Shown here: positions 24,934 through 34,120 of the stretch, piece by piece
How the letters are laid out: every line of letters starts with the position of its first letter
How positions within the stretch are numbered: the stretch's first letter is position 1
DNA from: an uncultured Candidatus Poseidoniales archaeon
GTDB taxonomy: Archaea; Thermoplasmatota; Poseidoniia; Poseidoniales; Poseidoniaceae
Assembly (NCBI GenBank): GCA_902520595.1
Contig: CABYOM010000008.1
Span: 1 to 43,281, forward strand
Reading direction: 5' to 3'
DNA length: 43,281 nt
The notes under the pieces: generated by a model
The model's database searches: none
What the model saw: only the letters and a program-made list of their open reading frames with translations
Told to the model about the DNA's origin: nothing
Program-made: the position numbers and the translations under genes

Positions 24934-26517
24934 GTGGAGTGTGGCTCGTGTAATGAACAGATTCCAGATGACAGTATATTTTGTCCTGAATGTGGTTCTC
25001 GGCAAGAAATGTCACGCGCTGGAGGTTTTACCAACCCGAGTTCAATCGGCCTCAGCGGACAAGAAGTATCTGGAGGTCGAAACTTTGGTGTTGTTTCAGG
25101 TGAAGCAATTCGTCAACAGCGAGACATGAACATCGGCAACACAAATGTCCCACCGGAAGTGCTTCAGCAAATCGCCATGGGTATCCAACAGCAACAGAAT
25201 ATTCCTCCCGGTCAGTACCCTCCTCAAAACATTCCGCCAAATCAAATGGGACAATTGCCCCCTCAGAATTTTCCTCCAAATCAGGTGAATCAATTTCCCC
25301 CGCAAGGAATGCAACAGCAACCACTGCAAGGAAATGTAACACCCCACATTCAATCTGATCGTCCACAGCAAGCACGAGGTCCGTCCCTTTCCAGCGGCGC
25401 AATACCTCAAAAACCTGTTAGCAATATATCGGCATCGACACCGGGTGGGACAGTTGTTGCAAATAATCCTGCAGCATCTCCAACCGATGCTATGGTCAAC
25501 CGGTTGGCTGAGGCAGAACGGGCAATGAAAGACGAACGCCGAAGTCAGTGGCTCAACATGAATCAAACTCCAGCTGGTAATGTACTGGCATCTCTTGGCG
25601 CTGATTTGCCTTCTCATCTTCGTGGAGCAGATGCATCAAATCCAGCCCAAGATGTTCTTGCAGGCGCTCTTGGACAATCTCAAGATGCTCCGAATGAAGC
25701 ACTCTTGCGCAGGATGTGTGAAGTAGCAGTTCGTCGTGTTGCTCGTAAGCGTGGTGTGGCAGTTGAAACACCTCAAGCGAAAGTTGAATCCGATATCCTC
25801 AATGTCAACGTCACCTATATTGATGACGGCCGTGTACTTGACACTCCTGAAGACCTTACTCAAGCATTCCAACACGCGATCGAAACCGAGGTCGCTTTGA
25901 AGGGCTTTGATCTCACCACTGAACTCAAGTTATTCCGTTCTAAAGACGGTGAGGTCCAGAATCTCGATGGCAGTGATTCAGCAGACGATGGCGTTGAGAT
26001 GTTTGCTTGTGAAATCTGTGATGGACTTGTCAAAGAGACCGACAACGAATGCCCTCACTGTGGAGCAATTTTCGAAGATGATATCGAGGAGGTTGTCGAA
26101 CCTCAACGTCGTGGCCCACCTAAGCGCGGCGGTCCACCAAAGCGTAGCGGTCCACCCGGTCCTTCCAAAGGCGGTCCTCCAAAGAAGAGCGGCCCACCCG
26201 GTCCTTCCAAAGGCGGTCCTCCAAAGAAGAGCGGTCCACCCGGTCCATCAAAGGGCGGTCCTCCAAAGAAGAGCGGCCCACCTGGTCCATCAAGGGGAGG
26301 TCCTCCAAAGAAGAGTGGTCCACCTGGTCCATCAAAGGGAGGTCCTCCAAAGAAGAGAGGTCCACCTGGTCCATCCAAAGGCGGTCCTCCAAAGACGAGC
26401 GGTCCACCCGGTCCATCCAAAGGCGGTCCTCCAAAGAAGAGCGGCCCACCCGGTCCATCCAAAAGGGGTCCTCCAAAAGGCGGACCATCTGGACCTAAGA
26501 GAGGCCCACCTCGTTGA
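24934..26517 (+). CDS. Double zinc-ribbon protein with Pro/Gly/Lys tandem repeats
   Basis: I recognise no named family. The 527-residue product opens with a zinc ribbon (CGSCNEQIPDDSIFCPECG). A Gln/Pro/Asn-rich region follows to about 170, then an alpha-beta region about 250-350 (RRMCEVAVRRVARKRGV, ILNVNVTYIDDGRVLDT). A second zinc ribbon comes next (CEICDGLVKETDNECPHCG, about 358-377), then a basic tail of eight 14-residue repeats, GGPPKKSGPPGPSK, at residues 399-510. The start codon is GTG with GGGGTGG upstream. A large helicase gene follows after 16 bases, so the proteins probably act together, perhaps on nucleic acid through the zinc ribbons and cationic tail. Confidence 0.75.
   Translation: MECGSCNEQIPDDSIFCPECGSRQEMSRAGGFTNPSSIGLSGQEVSGGRNFGVVSGEAIRQQRDMNIGNTNVPPEVLQQIAMGIQQQQNIPPGQYPPQNIPPNQMGQLPPQNFPPNQVNQFPPQGMQQQPLQGNVTPHIQSDRPQQARGPSLSSGAIPQKPVSNISASTPGGTVVANNPAASPTDAMVNRLAEAERAMKDERRSQWLNMNQTPAGNVLASLGADLPSHLRGADASNPAQDVLAGALGQSQDAPNEALLRRMCEVAVRRVARKRGVAVETPQAKVESDILNVNVTYIDDGRVLDTPEDLTQAFQHAIETEVALKGFDLTTELKLFRSKDGEVQNLDGSDSADDGVEMFACEICDGLVKETDNECPHCGAIFEDDIEEVVEPQRRGPPKRGGPPKRSGPPGPSKGGPPKKSGPPGPSKGGPPKKSGPPGPSKGGPPKKSGPPGPSRGGPPKKSGPPGPSKGGPPKKRGPPGPSKGGPPKTSGPPGPSKGGPPKKSGPPGPSKRGPPKGGPSGPKRGPPR
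26128..26463 (+). repeat. Eight 42-bp in-frame tandem repeats
   Basis: Eight consecutive units each encode GGPPKxSGPPGPSK with few changes (KR, KT, R for K). Third-position differences are scattered among units, so the array is not freshly expanded, but neighbouring units are very alike. The phase is strictly kept at 42 bp. It encodes an extended cationic Pro/Gly-rich tail of the zinc-ribbon protein. It has no spacers and is not CRISPR. Confidence 0.95.
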
Positions 26518-26533
26518 AGTTGGGGGCTAATTT

Positions 26534-29317
26534 TTGACAGAATTACCTGATTTTGGAAACATTCGTTTCGCAGGAACATTACGTCCATCTCAAGAGGCTG
26601 CAAGTTCAATTATTCGACCTCAACTTGATTCAGGGAAGAGCCGATTGCATATTGTTGCCCCACCTGGATCTGGAAAAACAGTCCTTGGGCTCTATGTTTG
26701 GTCAGATCTCGTTCGAAAACCCGCTCTCGTTCTGTCTCCAAATTCTGCGATACAAGCTCAATGGGCGGCAAGAACCTCTCTTTTTGATTTGGATGGAAAA
26801 GATGAATTTATCAGTACAGACCCTGAAAAACCAGGGTTACTCACTTCATTGACTTATCAATCAGTCACCATGCCTCGGAAGGGAGGAGAAGACCTTGACG
26901 AAGCCGCCATAGAGTTGTGGATTGAGAAACTTATACAAAAAGAAGAAGCCTCAAACCACGAAGAAGCATTGGCTTGGCTCGAAGACTTAGAACAAAAAAA
27001 TGACGAGTATTATACCAAACGTCTCTCGACGTATAGGAAAAAAGTGAGGGATGAATTTGCAGAGCATGGAAATGCATTATGGACATTACACGAAAGTGCA
27101 AAAGCGAATCTTATTCGGCTTCAAAAGATTGGAATTGGTCTCATCATATTGGATGAATGCCACCACTTAATGCACCATTGGGGACGGGTTCTTTCTGAAG
27201 TCAGAGAGATGTTTGACAATCCTGTTGTTCTCGGTTTAACTGCAACTCCTCCAGAAGGAGGTGGATTCAAAGAAGCCGATGTAGAACGCTATGAAGAATT
27301 CTTTGGACCAGTTGATTACAGTGTCCCTGTTCCTGCTTTAGTCCGTGCTTCAAACCTTTCACCCTACCAAGATTTGTGTTATTTTGTTCGGCCAGCGAGT
27401 CATGAGTTGCAGTATATCGCGGGTGTTGACGAAGAGTTTGAATCACTTCTTAGCGAATTACGGGAAACAAATTATGGTGCCGAGGCAGATCGAGTCCCTG
27501 ACCTTGACCGGTGGGTACAAAACCAATTGCGGGAGAGAAAGTCACCAAATGGAGAAACGCTTTCTTGGCGACAATATGAGCAAAGATATCCAGCATTTGC
27601 CGAAGACTCTCGTCGTTTTTTACAATTGAACCACAAGGACTTGCCAAACGATGTCCCTGAAATTTACATGAAGAAGAATGATGAATCCTTTACTCGAATT
27701 AGTATTTTAAGGAACGTACTTTCGCGTTATGTACGTCATGGTTTGCGCCGTTCCAAATCAAAAGAAGACCACGCTCTTGCTGAATCAGTTGTCGCCCGTT
27801 TGCGAATGCTCGGAGTTATGATTACTGAAACCGGTTCACGAGCATGCGCTTCACCTGTCGGGCGTGTAATGGCCTATGCTTCTGCTAAAACAGAAGCAGT
27901 GAATGAGATTATTTCAGTGGAAATGCAAACGCTTGGCAAAGATATTCGTGCAGTCATTGTTACTGATTATGAAAAAACCTCTGCGACAACTCTTGTTGAA
28001 GGAGTTCTGGATGAAGAAGCAGGAGGGGCAATCTCTGTTCTTCGCTCATTAGTCCATCATCCTGCTGGAGATTATTTAGACCCAATTTTGATGACAGGGA
28101 GTACCGTTTTGGTCGATGATGATTTGTATGAACCTTTTATCGCCAAAGCAGAACTTTGGGTCGCAGAGCGACAACTCGACATTCGACTTGATGGTCGCCC
28201 CCACCAGGGTTTCATGGAAATCCACGGCAAGGGCAAGGATTGGATTCCTCGATATTATTCTTTGATGATTACTGAATTTTTCCAAGAAGGTTTTACTCGT
28301 TGTTTAGTTGGAACTCGGGGATTACTTGGTGAAGGTTGGGATGCTTCCCGAATCAATGTTCTCGTGGATATGACTTCCGTAACAACCAGTGTAAGTATTA
28401 ACCAACTTCGTGGTCGTTCCATCCGTATAGACAAATTGTGGCCTGAGAAAGTAGCCAACAACTGGGACATCATCTGCATAGCCGAAGAATTTACCAAAGG
28501 TTTTGATGATTATGAGCGCTTCAAGGAAAAGCACAAGCAATTGTATGGAGTTTGTGATGACGGGACTATCGAGAAGGGAGTTGGTCACGTTCACGCTGCG
28601 TTCAATGACGTGCGTCCAGAAGGAATCAGCGAAGGCATGGCCCTCTTCAATGAAGATATGATGCGCCGTGCTCGTAATCGTGAACATGCCCGAGAGCTGT
28701 GGGGAATAGGCCAGCCATTTGGCACCGAAGCCCGACCTGCCCTCGAAGCCAAAGCACCTTCAGGATTTGCCCTCGGGTTTAAGTTCGGAAGTCAAAAACA
28801 AATGTGGACAGACACCTCACTCACCCTTGCGATTTCAAAAGCAATTGTGGGTGCATACAATGAACTGGGAGAGATGACAAAACACTGTTCTCCAAAGGGC
28901 GGAGAGCGAGGCGGTGGCTGGTTACGATATCATTTGCATCATGCGACTCCTGACGAGGCTGAATTGTTCAGTGAATCGCTTGAAGAGGTCCTTGGCACGC
29001 TTGAAAAAGCGCGTTATGTCGTGGCACGTTCGTCTCAATTTATGCAAGATACATGGGTGTCAAAGCTAATGCCAGAAGTCATCGCAAAGTACTTGAGAAA
29101 AGAAGTCAGTGTCATTCAAATGTATCATAAAGTTCCTTCAAAACTCGCTTCGAGTAAAGAGAGGGCGGAAGTTTTCCTCAAACACTGGTTCCAACACGTA
29201 GGTCCTGGGCACATCACATATATGCGCAATGATGAAGGAAAAGAACTGATGAACTCGATCTTGCAGAAAAGCCTCGGTCCACAAGTTGGCCTACACAAAA
29301 AGAGTGTCTACTTGTGA
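26534..29317 (+). CDS. Large SF2 DEAD/DEAH-type helicase
   Basis: The 927-residue product has a full SF2 motor: RPSQEAA (Q-like), APPGSGKTVLG (Walker A), LIILDECHHL (DECH box), GLTATPP (motif III) and LVGTRGLLGEGWDASRINVL (motif V). Motif VI is INQLRGRSIR. A long insertion of about 120 residues with charged helices (EEALAWLEDLEQKNDEYY) sits between motifs Ia and II. The C-terminal ~300 residues are unassigned. No nuclease motif was seen. The start is TTG at 26534 because the Q-like region and Walker A lie upstream of the first in-frame ATG. The stop abuts that of the convergent gene at 29318. DNA or RNA substrate is unknown. Confidence 0.85.
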   Translation: MTELPDFGNIRFAGTLRPSQEAASSIIRPQLDSGKSRLHIVAPPGSGKTVLGLYVWSDLVRKPALVLSPNSAIQAQWAARTSLFDLDGKDEFISTDPEKPGLLTSLTYQSVTMPRKGGEDLDEAAIELWIEKLIQKEEASNHEEALAWLEDLEQKNDEYYTKRLSTYRKKVRDEFAEHGNALWTLHESAKANLIRLQKIGIGLIILDECHHLMHHWGRVLSEVREMFDNPVVLGLTATPPEGGGFKEADVERYEEFFGPVDYSVPVPALVRASNLSPYQDLCYFVRPASHELQYIAGVDEEFESLLSELRETNYGAEADRVPDLDRWVQNQLRERKSPNGETLSWRQYEQRYPAFAEDSRRFLQLNHKDLPNDVPEIYMKKNDESFTRISILRNVLSRYVRHGLRRSKSKEDHALAESVVARLRMLGVMITETGSRACASPVGRVMAYASAKTEAVNEIISVEMQTLGKDIRAVIVTDYEKTSATTLVEGVLDEEAGGAISVLRSLVHHPAGDYLDPILMTGSTVLVDDDLYEPFIAKAELWVAERQLDIRLDGRPHQGFMEIHGKGKDWIPRYYSLMITEFFQEGFTRCLVGTRGLLGEGWDASRINVLVDMTSVTTSVSINQLRGRSIRIDKLWPEKVANNWDIICIAEEFTKGFDDYERFKEKHKQLYGVCDDGTIEKGVGHVHAAFNDVRPEGISEGMALFNEDMMRRARNREHARELWGIGQPFGTEARPALEAKAPSGFALGFKFGSQKQMWTDTSLTLAISKAIVGAYNELGEMTKHCSPKGGERGGGWLRYHLHHATPDEAELFSESLEEVLGTLEKARYVVARSSQFMQDTWVSKLMPEVIAKYLRKEVSVIQMYHKVPSKLASSKERAEVFLKHWFQHVGPGHITYMRNDEGKELMNSILQKSLGPQVGLHKKSVYL

Positions 29318-30373
29318 TCAATTAGAACACGATTCACATTGGAACGTTTTGCCTCTGTGAGAATCACAGAATCTTTTTCGGCAATCAAAGCAACGGAAAT
29401 CAAACGAGTCGACCGTGTTCGAACAGCCAGGATGGCCACATGTCTCATCAGATGATTGGGCTTTTGTTGTCGATGTGTTTTGACTACCCCAGAATCCTCC
29501 GCTGGGTTGAGATGGCTGGGAAGGTGCTGAATTGAAAGCGCTGGAAGAAGAAAGACCGAGCGTCTTCAAAACGTGGTCATTGGCAAAGAATTCCTCTGTT
29601 TCTCTTTGCGACATGATTCCGTATGAGAGGGCATGAGCCTTTGCTTCTTTAACATCGTCAAATCCACGATTATTCAACCCCATACGACCGATGATACTGT
29701 CGTAATTTCGAATCCGACTTGCAGTCATGTTACCGTCTTTCCATCGCTTTCGACGCCGAGGATTCGACGGCCTTACCTGATTGAATGCAGGGATATTTTG
29801 CTGAGATGGCAACGTCGGGTATGATGATTGAGTTGGTGTGATTTGCTTCCCTTTCTGCCCGGTTAATTGGGTGCGAAAATTCCCCATTCGTGCATAGAGG
29901 CCGCCAGTCGCAACAGTACTGCCTTTTGCCCCCATCATCAAAGCCACGATTAAACCGAGAGTAGCTAAAATCGCGAAGAAACCAGAACAGCAGTAATACA
30001 AGTAAATATCAGAGGTTTGCGACTCAAATGAATAACTGGAAGGGTCATCAGTCGGGAAGTAAATTTGAATATCTGAGCCAATTGGGAATGCAGCCATAAT
30101 TTGAGATCTACATGACTCACTGCTTTCCATAGAACCTGTTGTAGTGCCCGTGTATTCTTTCTCTACACTACCATCCTCGGTCGCTGCATAACGAAATTCA
30201 ATGTTAGCCGTGCACGTGTAATAACCTGAATAATATTCATCATAGGTTGTTTCAGAGGTTATAGTTGCATCTGTTGAAACATATTCAGTATCAGATGAAC
30301 CCGCCGCAGCGAAGACAAAAAGTCCTGATAGGAGTGTTGAAATTATGAAAATTACGATGCCAAATTTATTCAT
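29318..30373 (-). CDS. Membrane protein with C-terminal AN1-like zinc finger
   Basis: The 351-residue product has an N-terminal hydrophobic segment (FGIVIFIISTLLSGLFVFAAA). A ~95-residue Tyr/Ser/Thr-rich extracytoplasmic domain follows, in which a YTCTANIEFRY ... GSDIQIYFPTDDPSSYSFE layout resembles DUF3592 proteins. Next come a second membrane segment (GFFAILATLGLIVALMMG) and a basic linker. The C-terminal cysteine-rich domain has C-x4-C-x9-C-x2-C-x4-C-x2-H and a final C-x2-C, close to an AN1 zinc finger. ATG 30373 is preceded by GGTG; ATG 30412 would add 13 residues. A structured leader lies upstream. The role is unknown; the zinc finger should be cytoplasmic. Confidence 0.72.
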   Translation of the reverse strand: MNKFGIVIFIISTLLSGLFVFAAAGSSDTEYVSTDATITSETTYDEYYSGYYTCTANIEFRYAATEDGSVEKEYTGTTTGSMESSESCRSQIMAAFPIGSDIQIYFPTDDPSSYSFESQTSDIYLYYCCSGFFAILATLGLIVALMMGAKGSTVATGGLYARMGNFRTQLTGQKGKQITPTQSSYPTLPSQQNIPAFNQVRPSNPRRRKRWKDGNMTASRIRNYDSIIGRMGLNNRGFDDVKEAKAHALSYGIMSQRETEEFFANDHVLKTLGLSSSSAFNSAPSQPSQPSGGFWGSQNTSTTKAQSSDETCGHPGCSNTVDSFDFRCFDCRKRFCDSHRGKTFQCESCSN

Positions 30374-30384
30374 TTTAACACCGA

Positions 30385-30456
30385 TTAAGTTTGCTGTTGG
30401 CGCTGTTCCCATGCGCCAACAGCGAGTGGTTTCATACGCACGTGTGCAGCCGTCAT
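30385..30456 (-). CDS. Possible 23-residue upstream ORF in the leader
   Basis: An ATG at 30456, preceded by GGAG, opens 23 codons (starting MTAAHVRMKPLAVGAW) that read through the 11-bp hairpin and stop 12 bases before the ATG of the main gene. It might couple translation to leader folding. The coding evidence is only the start, spacing and stop; it may be fortuitous. Confidence 0.25.
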   Translation of the reverse strand: MTAAHVRMKPLAVGAWEQRQQQT

Positions 30457-30479
30457 TGCCGAAGCTCCGGTGGGAACAG
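30393..30479 (-). promoter_or_regulatory. Structured 5' leader: hairpin with loop complementary to upstream segment
   Basis: An 11-bp perfect stem (30393-30403 with 30413-30423, GCTGTTGGCGC/GCGCCAACAGC) encloses a 9-base loop. The loop plus one arm base (30403-30411) is perfectly complementary over 9 bases to 30471-30479, upstream in the minus-strand transcript. A pseudoknot or two alternative folds could form just before the ribosome-binding site of the AN1-like gene. Transcription from the TATA box at 30498-30505 would start close to the 9-base segment, so whether it is fully transcribed is uncertain. Confidence 0.5.
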
Positions 30480-30497
30480 TTACAACTCAGTAAGGCG

Positions 30498-30505
30498 ATA
30501 TATAA
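30498..30505 (-). promoter_or_regulatory. TATA box of the AN1-like membrane protein gene
   Basis: Minus-strand GATTATATATCG is one of the best TATA matches in the window. It predicts a start near 30475, about 100 bases before the ATG at 30373. It lies just after the priS stop on the same strand, so the gene is likely transcribed separately from sucCD-priS. Confidence 0.6.
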
Positions 30506-30522
30506 TCATTGGTGATTGAAAA

Positions 30523-31821
30523 CTATTCCCTGCGTACTATTCTCATCGAGGGTTCTTGAGTCCCTGAAGTGTCCTTCTCATCCATCTTTATCTCCATACC
30601 CATTCGTTTTGAAAGTTCTAAGTGGGCTAAGGACCAAGGCCATTTGCACGAATCGTTCGTCTCTTGTGCGAGTACATTGATTGGGATCAACTCACTGTCC
30701 CAGCCACTGTTTTCGACGAGTTGACCTGAGATGCGAATCCAAGCATGGTCTCTTTGTTTCAGTTCATGCGCTAAATGAGAAAAGCCATTTTTCTTGGCCA
30801 TTTTGGCGAGATATTCACGCGGCATTGCTCGAGGGACTAACATCAACGTACGTTGCCCATCCGTCCAAAATACAGTTGAGCCTAATTGAGCATCTTTACA
30901 GAGTTTGAGTGCCTTTTCAACTGCCTTTTTTGGTTCCCCCCAACTGCGTGGCAGCCATTCAATCAAGGCTGAACGATTCTTTGTTCCAGGGACATGCGTG
31001 CTCACTTCAAGACTGGTCTGCTGCTGAGGAATCATCTCTATGTTTGCCTTTTTTCGAGTGAACAGAGATTTTTTTCTTGCGGCTTTTTTTGGCATTTTGA
31101 GGGATTGCGGATGACGATTGAGGTCATTCATCCATTCGTTAAACGGCCGATGAAGTTGTTCAATGGTAATAATCGAACAAATCCACCCTGTTTTTCCGTG
31201 AACAGTGCCGGGTACTCGTATGATTCGGCGAGTATCTGCCGTAATTTTTGTATCGATGTGGAGGCCGTCTGTAACGGCTCGTTGAAGCAGTTTCTTTCTT
31301 GAATCTCTCACTGTATCTTCACGAAGTTTTGGGTCAGGAATTTGGAATTTCTCTCTTTCGAGATCATGATAAAAAAGATGGAAACCTTTGCTACCTGAAA
31401 AGGTCACGTGGGAGAATGAATATTCTGATTTATCCTTCATCCAATCAAACATGCTCACAGCGTATTTACGAGCCAATTCCATATTTTTCTGGCAAAAAGG
31501 AGGAACATCAATATCAAAGACGACCAAATGATCGAGAAGTATTGGATGTGATGTTTCAGTATCATTGAGTCGAGGCAAATCGACTGGATTGAGCCAAGAA
31601 GAGGTTGAGACATAAACATCGGTTGGAACTGCTTTTCCTACTGCCTTGAGGAAGGTCACAGCATCACGTATTCTGCGAGGTGAAGAATACCAACGATTGT
31701 TCAATGTTCTCCACCGAAACTGATGTTGAGTCGGCTTTTTCATCCACGAAAAGTCAATATGAAAGTCCTTTGAATAGTGGTCTTCCAAGACAGAGGGGTC
31801 AAACGCTGACTCTTCTGCCAT
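30523..31821 (-). CDS. priS: DNA primase small (catalytic) subunit PriS, archaeo-eukaryotic primase family
   Basis: The 432-residue product has the primase catalytic signatures: LVVFDIDVPPF (Asp103 and Asp105), FSGSKGFHLFYHD (about 141-153) and HIDTKITADTRRIIRVPGTVHGKTG in positions 189-212, supplying the third acidic residue and the basic nucleotide-binding residues. Within its family this fits PriS, which with PriL makes primers for replication. The C-terminal ~200 residues are poorly conserved and contain a basic Lys-rich linker near 245-262. The gene lies 30 bases after sucD in the same direction, an unusual partner. No PriL gene is in the window. Confidence 0.88.
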   Translation of the reverse strand: MAEESAFDPSVLEDHYSKDFHIDFSWMKKPTQHQFRWRTLNNRWYSSPRRIRDAVTFLKAVGKAVPTDVYVSTSSWLNPVDLPRLNDTETSHPILLDHLVVFDIDVPPFCQKNMELARKYAVSMFDWMKDKSEYSFSHVTFSGSKGFHLFYHDLEREKFQIPDPKLREDTVRDSRKKLLQRAVTDGLHIDTKITADTRRIIRVPGTVHGKTGWICSIITIEQLHRPFNEWMNDLNRHPQSLKMPKKAARKKSLFTRKKANIEMIPQQQTSLEVSTHVPGTKNRSALIEWLPRSWGEPKKAVEKALKLCKDAQLGSTVFWTDGQRTLMLVPRAMPREYLAKMAKKNGFSHLAHELKQRDHAWIRISGQLVENSGWDSELIPINVLAQETNDSCKWPWSLAHLELSKRMGMEIKMDEKDTSGTQEPSMRIVRRE

Positions 31822-31851
31822 GCTCTGCTGAAAGGATATCGGTTAATGGCT

Positions 31852-32775
31852 TCACCGTAAGCCCACAGCTTTGAGTGATTCAAGCAGAACCTTTCCAAGT
31901 TCTGATGGATCCATTGCACAGGCAATTCCAGCGGCTCTAAATGCCTCAAACTTTTCTTCAGCAGTTCCTTTTCCACCGGAGATAATTGCCCCTGCGTGTC
32001 CCATTCTCTTACCAGGAGGTGCAGTGGCACCTGCAACGAATCCTACAATAGGTTTGGTGACATTATCAGCAGCCCATGCAGCGGCTTCTTGTTCAGCATT
32101 TCCGCCAATTTCACCAATCATGATAATCGCTTCAGTTTGCGGGTCGGCTTGGAATGCAGCAAGGCAATCAATGAATCCTGTTCCATTGACCGGGTCTCCG
32201 CCGATTCCAATACAGGTTGATTGTCCTTCATCAATGCTCATTGTCTGAGCAACTGCTTCATAGGTCAATGTTCCCGACTTGCTGACAATACCAATGCGGC
32301 CCTTTGCGTGAATGTGTCCTGGCATAATACCAATTTTGGCTCCACCAGTTTCACCAGGGGTAATGATTCCCGGACAGTTCGGTCCAATGAGACGAACTCC
32401 CGGTCTGTTCTCAACGTAAGCAACAGCCTTGACCATGTCAAGTGTAGGAATACCTTCAGTGATGCAAACGATGACGCCTTCACCTTTGACTGAATCAAAA
32501 GCATCTGCTGCTTCCATAATCGCTTCAGCTGCAAATGGCGGCGGGACATAAATGACGGTGGCGTCAGCATCTGTAGCTTCGATGGCTTCAATCATGCCGT
32601 GCCATACTGGGAATGTTTTTCCTTGCAATTCAACGGTTTGACCGCCTTTACCTGGAGTACAACCACCAACGATTTTGGTGCCGTATTCGACCATCTTGTC
32701 TGCGTGGAACATACCTTGCTTACCGGTGATTCCTTGAACCAGAACCTTTGCATCTTCTTCAATCCAAATTGACAT
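31852..32775 (-). CDS. sucD: Succinyl-CoA ligase (ADP-forming) subunit alpha
   Basis: The 307-residue product has a CoA-binding Rossmann domain ([18 protein letters not shown]), [31 protein letters not shown] and [12 protein letters not shown]. The active-site histidine that is phosphorylated lies in [15 protein letters not shown] (about residue 258). It interconverts succinyl-CoA and succinate in the TCA cycle with nucleotide phosphorylation. The start at 32775 overlaps the stop of sucC by one base. priS follows 30 bases downstream. Confidence 0.97.
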   Translation of the reverse strand: MSIWIEEDAKVLVQGITGKQGMFHADKMVEYGTKIVGGCTPGKGGQTVELQGKTFPVWHGMIEAIEATDADATVIYVPPPFAAEAIMEAADAFDSVKGEGVIVCITEGIPTLDMVKAVAYVENRPGVRLIGPNCPGIITPGETGGAKIGIMPGHIHAKGRIGIVSKSGTLTYEAVAQTMSIDEGQSTCIGIGGDPVNGTGFIDCLAAFQADPQTEAIIMIGEIGGNAEQEAAAWAADNVTKPIVGFVAGATAPPGKRMGHAGAIISGGKGTAEEKFEAFRAAGIACAMDPSELGKVLLESLKAVGLR

Positions 32776-33983
32776 TATTCTTCACCTCCAATAAGAGAAA
32801 CAATCTTTTGAGCACCCTCCGCTAAATCATCAGCAGCGTGAATATTCAATGTTGAAGCAGCCAATATTTTCTTTCCTTCATCAACATTGGTTCCAGCAAG
32901 TCGAACGACGAGAGGAACTTCCAATGAGAGAGCTTCAGTTGCTGAAATGACACCGCGTGCAATAATGTCGCAGCGCATGATACCACCAAAGATATTCACA
33001 AGAATACCCTTGACATTCGGATCTTCAAGAATAATTGAGAAAGCAGTTTTGACTTGCTCTTCGTCCGCTCCACCTCCGACATCGAGGAAATTAGCAGGTT
33101 CGCCTCCATACAGTTTGATGACATCCATGGTCGCCATTGCGAGGCCAGCACCGTTGACTAAACAACCGATGTTACCGTCGAGTTTGACATAAGATAACCC
33201 CGTTTCTTTTGCACGTATTTCGACATCCTCTTCTTCAGAAAGGTCTCTCAAGTCATCCCAGTTTTTGTGACGGAATTCTGCGTTTTCATCAAAAGAAATC
33301 TTTGAGTCAAGAGCAACGATTTCATCACTACCCGTTCGTACGAGTGGATTGATTTCAACCATTGCGCAGTCTTCTTGAATGAACATTGTATACATGTTTG
33401 ACAACATCTTTCCAAAAGATCTCAATGCTGGCCCTTGTAGACCAAGTGCCATACCTAAGTCGCGCTTTTGGAAACCAAGGAGTCCAGCATTTGAATCAAC
33501 AACAACCTTGTGAATAAGTTCAGGAGTATTGTGAGCGACGTCTTCAATATCCATGCCACCTTCAGTTGAAGCCATGATGAGAACGGATTTGTTATCTCGG
33601 TCAACAAGCAAGGCAAGATAGTATTCGTGAGCGATATCGCACCCTGCTTCGACGTAGAGATTGTTGACAATCTTTCCTTCTTCACCGGTTTGAATCGTCA
33701 CCAAAATGTTTCCTAAAATATTGGAGGCATAGGATTCGACTTCTTGTCTTGAGAAAGCGATTTTCACACCACCGTCCATGACATGTTCACGTGTTTCAGG
33801 ATGGTAGAGTGTTCCTTTTCCTCGACCTCCTGCGTGGATTTGCGACTTGACAGCTACGACTTTACTTCCAAGAGAATCATACGCAGACAGGGCTTGTTCA
33901 ACACTTGTGCAATGCACGCCTTCAAGAACAGCAACGTTGTTGTCTCGAAGAAGGGATTTTCCTTGGTATTCGTGGATATTCAT
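32775..33983 (-). CDS. sucC: Succinyl-CoA ligase (ADP-forming) subunit beta
   Basis: The 402-residue product begins [20 protein letters not shown] and has the ATP-grasp features of Suc[70 protein letters not shown] and [12 protein letters not shown]. It binds nucleotide and, with SucD, forms succinyl-CoA ligase. GGAGAG precedes ATG 33983; an in-frame TTG 12 bases upstream is part of that site. Normal length. Confidence 0.97.
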   Translation of the reverse strand: MNIHEYQGKSLLRDNNVAVLEGVHCTSVEQALSAYDSLGSKVVAVKSQIHAGGRGKGTLYHPETREHVMDGGVKIAFSRQEVESYASNILGNILVTIQTGEEGKIVNNLYVEAGCDIAHEYYLALLVDRDNKSVLIMASTEGGMDIEDVAHNTPELIHKVVVDSNAGLLGFQKRDLGMALGLQGPALRSFGKMLSNMYTMFIQEDCAMVEINPLVRTGSDEIVALDSKISFDENAEFRHKNWDDLRDLSEEEDVEIRAKETGLSYVKLDGNIGCLVNGAGLAMATMDVIKLYGGEPANFLDVGGGADEEQVKTAFSIILEDPNVKGILVNIFGGIMRCDIIARGVISATEALSLEVPLVVRLAGTNVDEGKKILAASTLNIHAADDLAEGAQKIVSLIGGEE

Positions 33984-34120
33984 AATGCTCTCCAATCATC
34001 CCAAAGAAAGACCGTCTTTGAATACTTTGATGCGGCACTTGGCACAAATGAATCCAACAGTTGAGAATTGATGTCTAGAATAGAGGTGTTTTGATAGGTA
34101 ATCGATGAAAGGCCCTGTTC

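Noticed and set aside
26128-26463. CRISPR array
   Set aside because: The 42-bp units are directly adjacent with no spacers and are in frame within a coding sequence.
26103-26609. Antisense open frame of 168 codons rich in GGPL and FFGG repeats
   Set aside because: It is the mirror of the 42-bp repeat array in the zinc-ribbon gene; the repeat phase keeps the opposite strand open, and it has no family match or ribosome-binding site.
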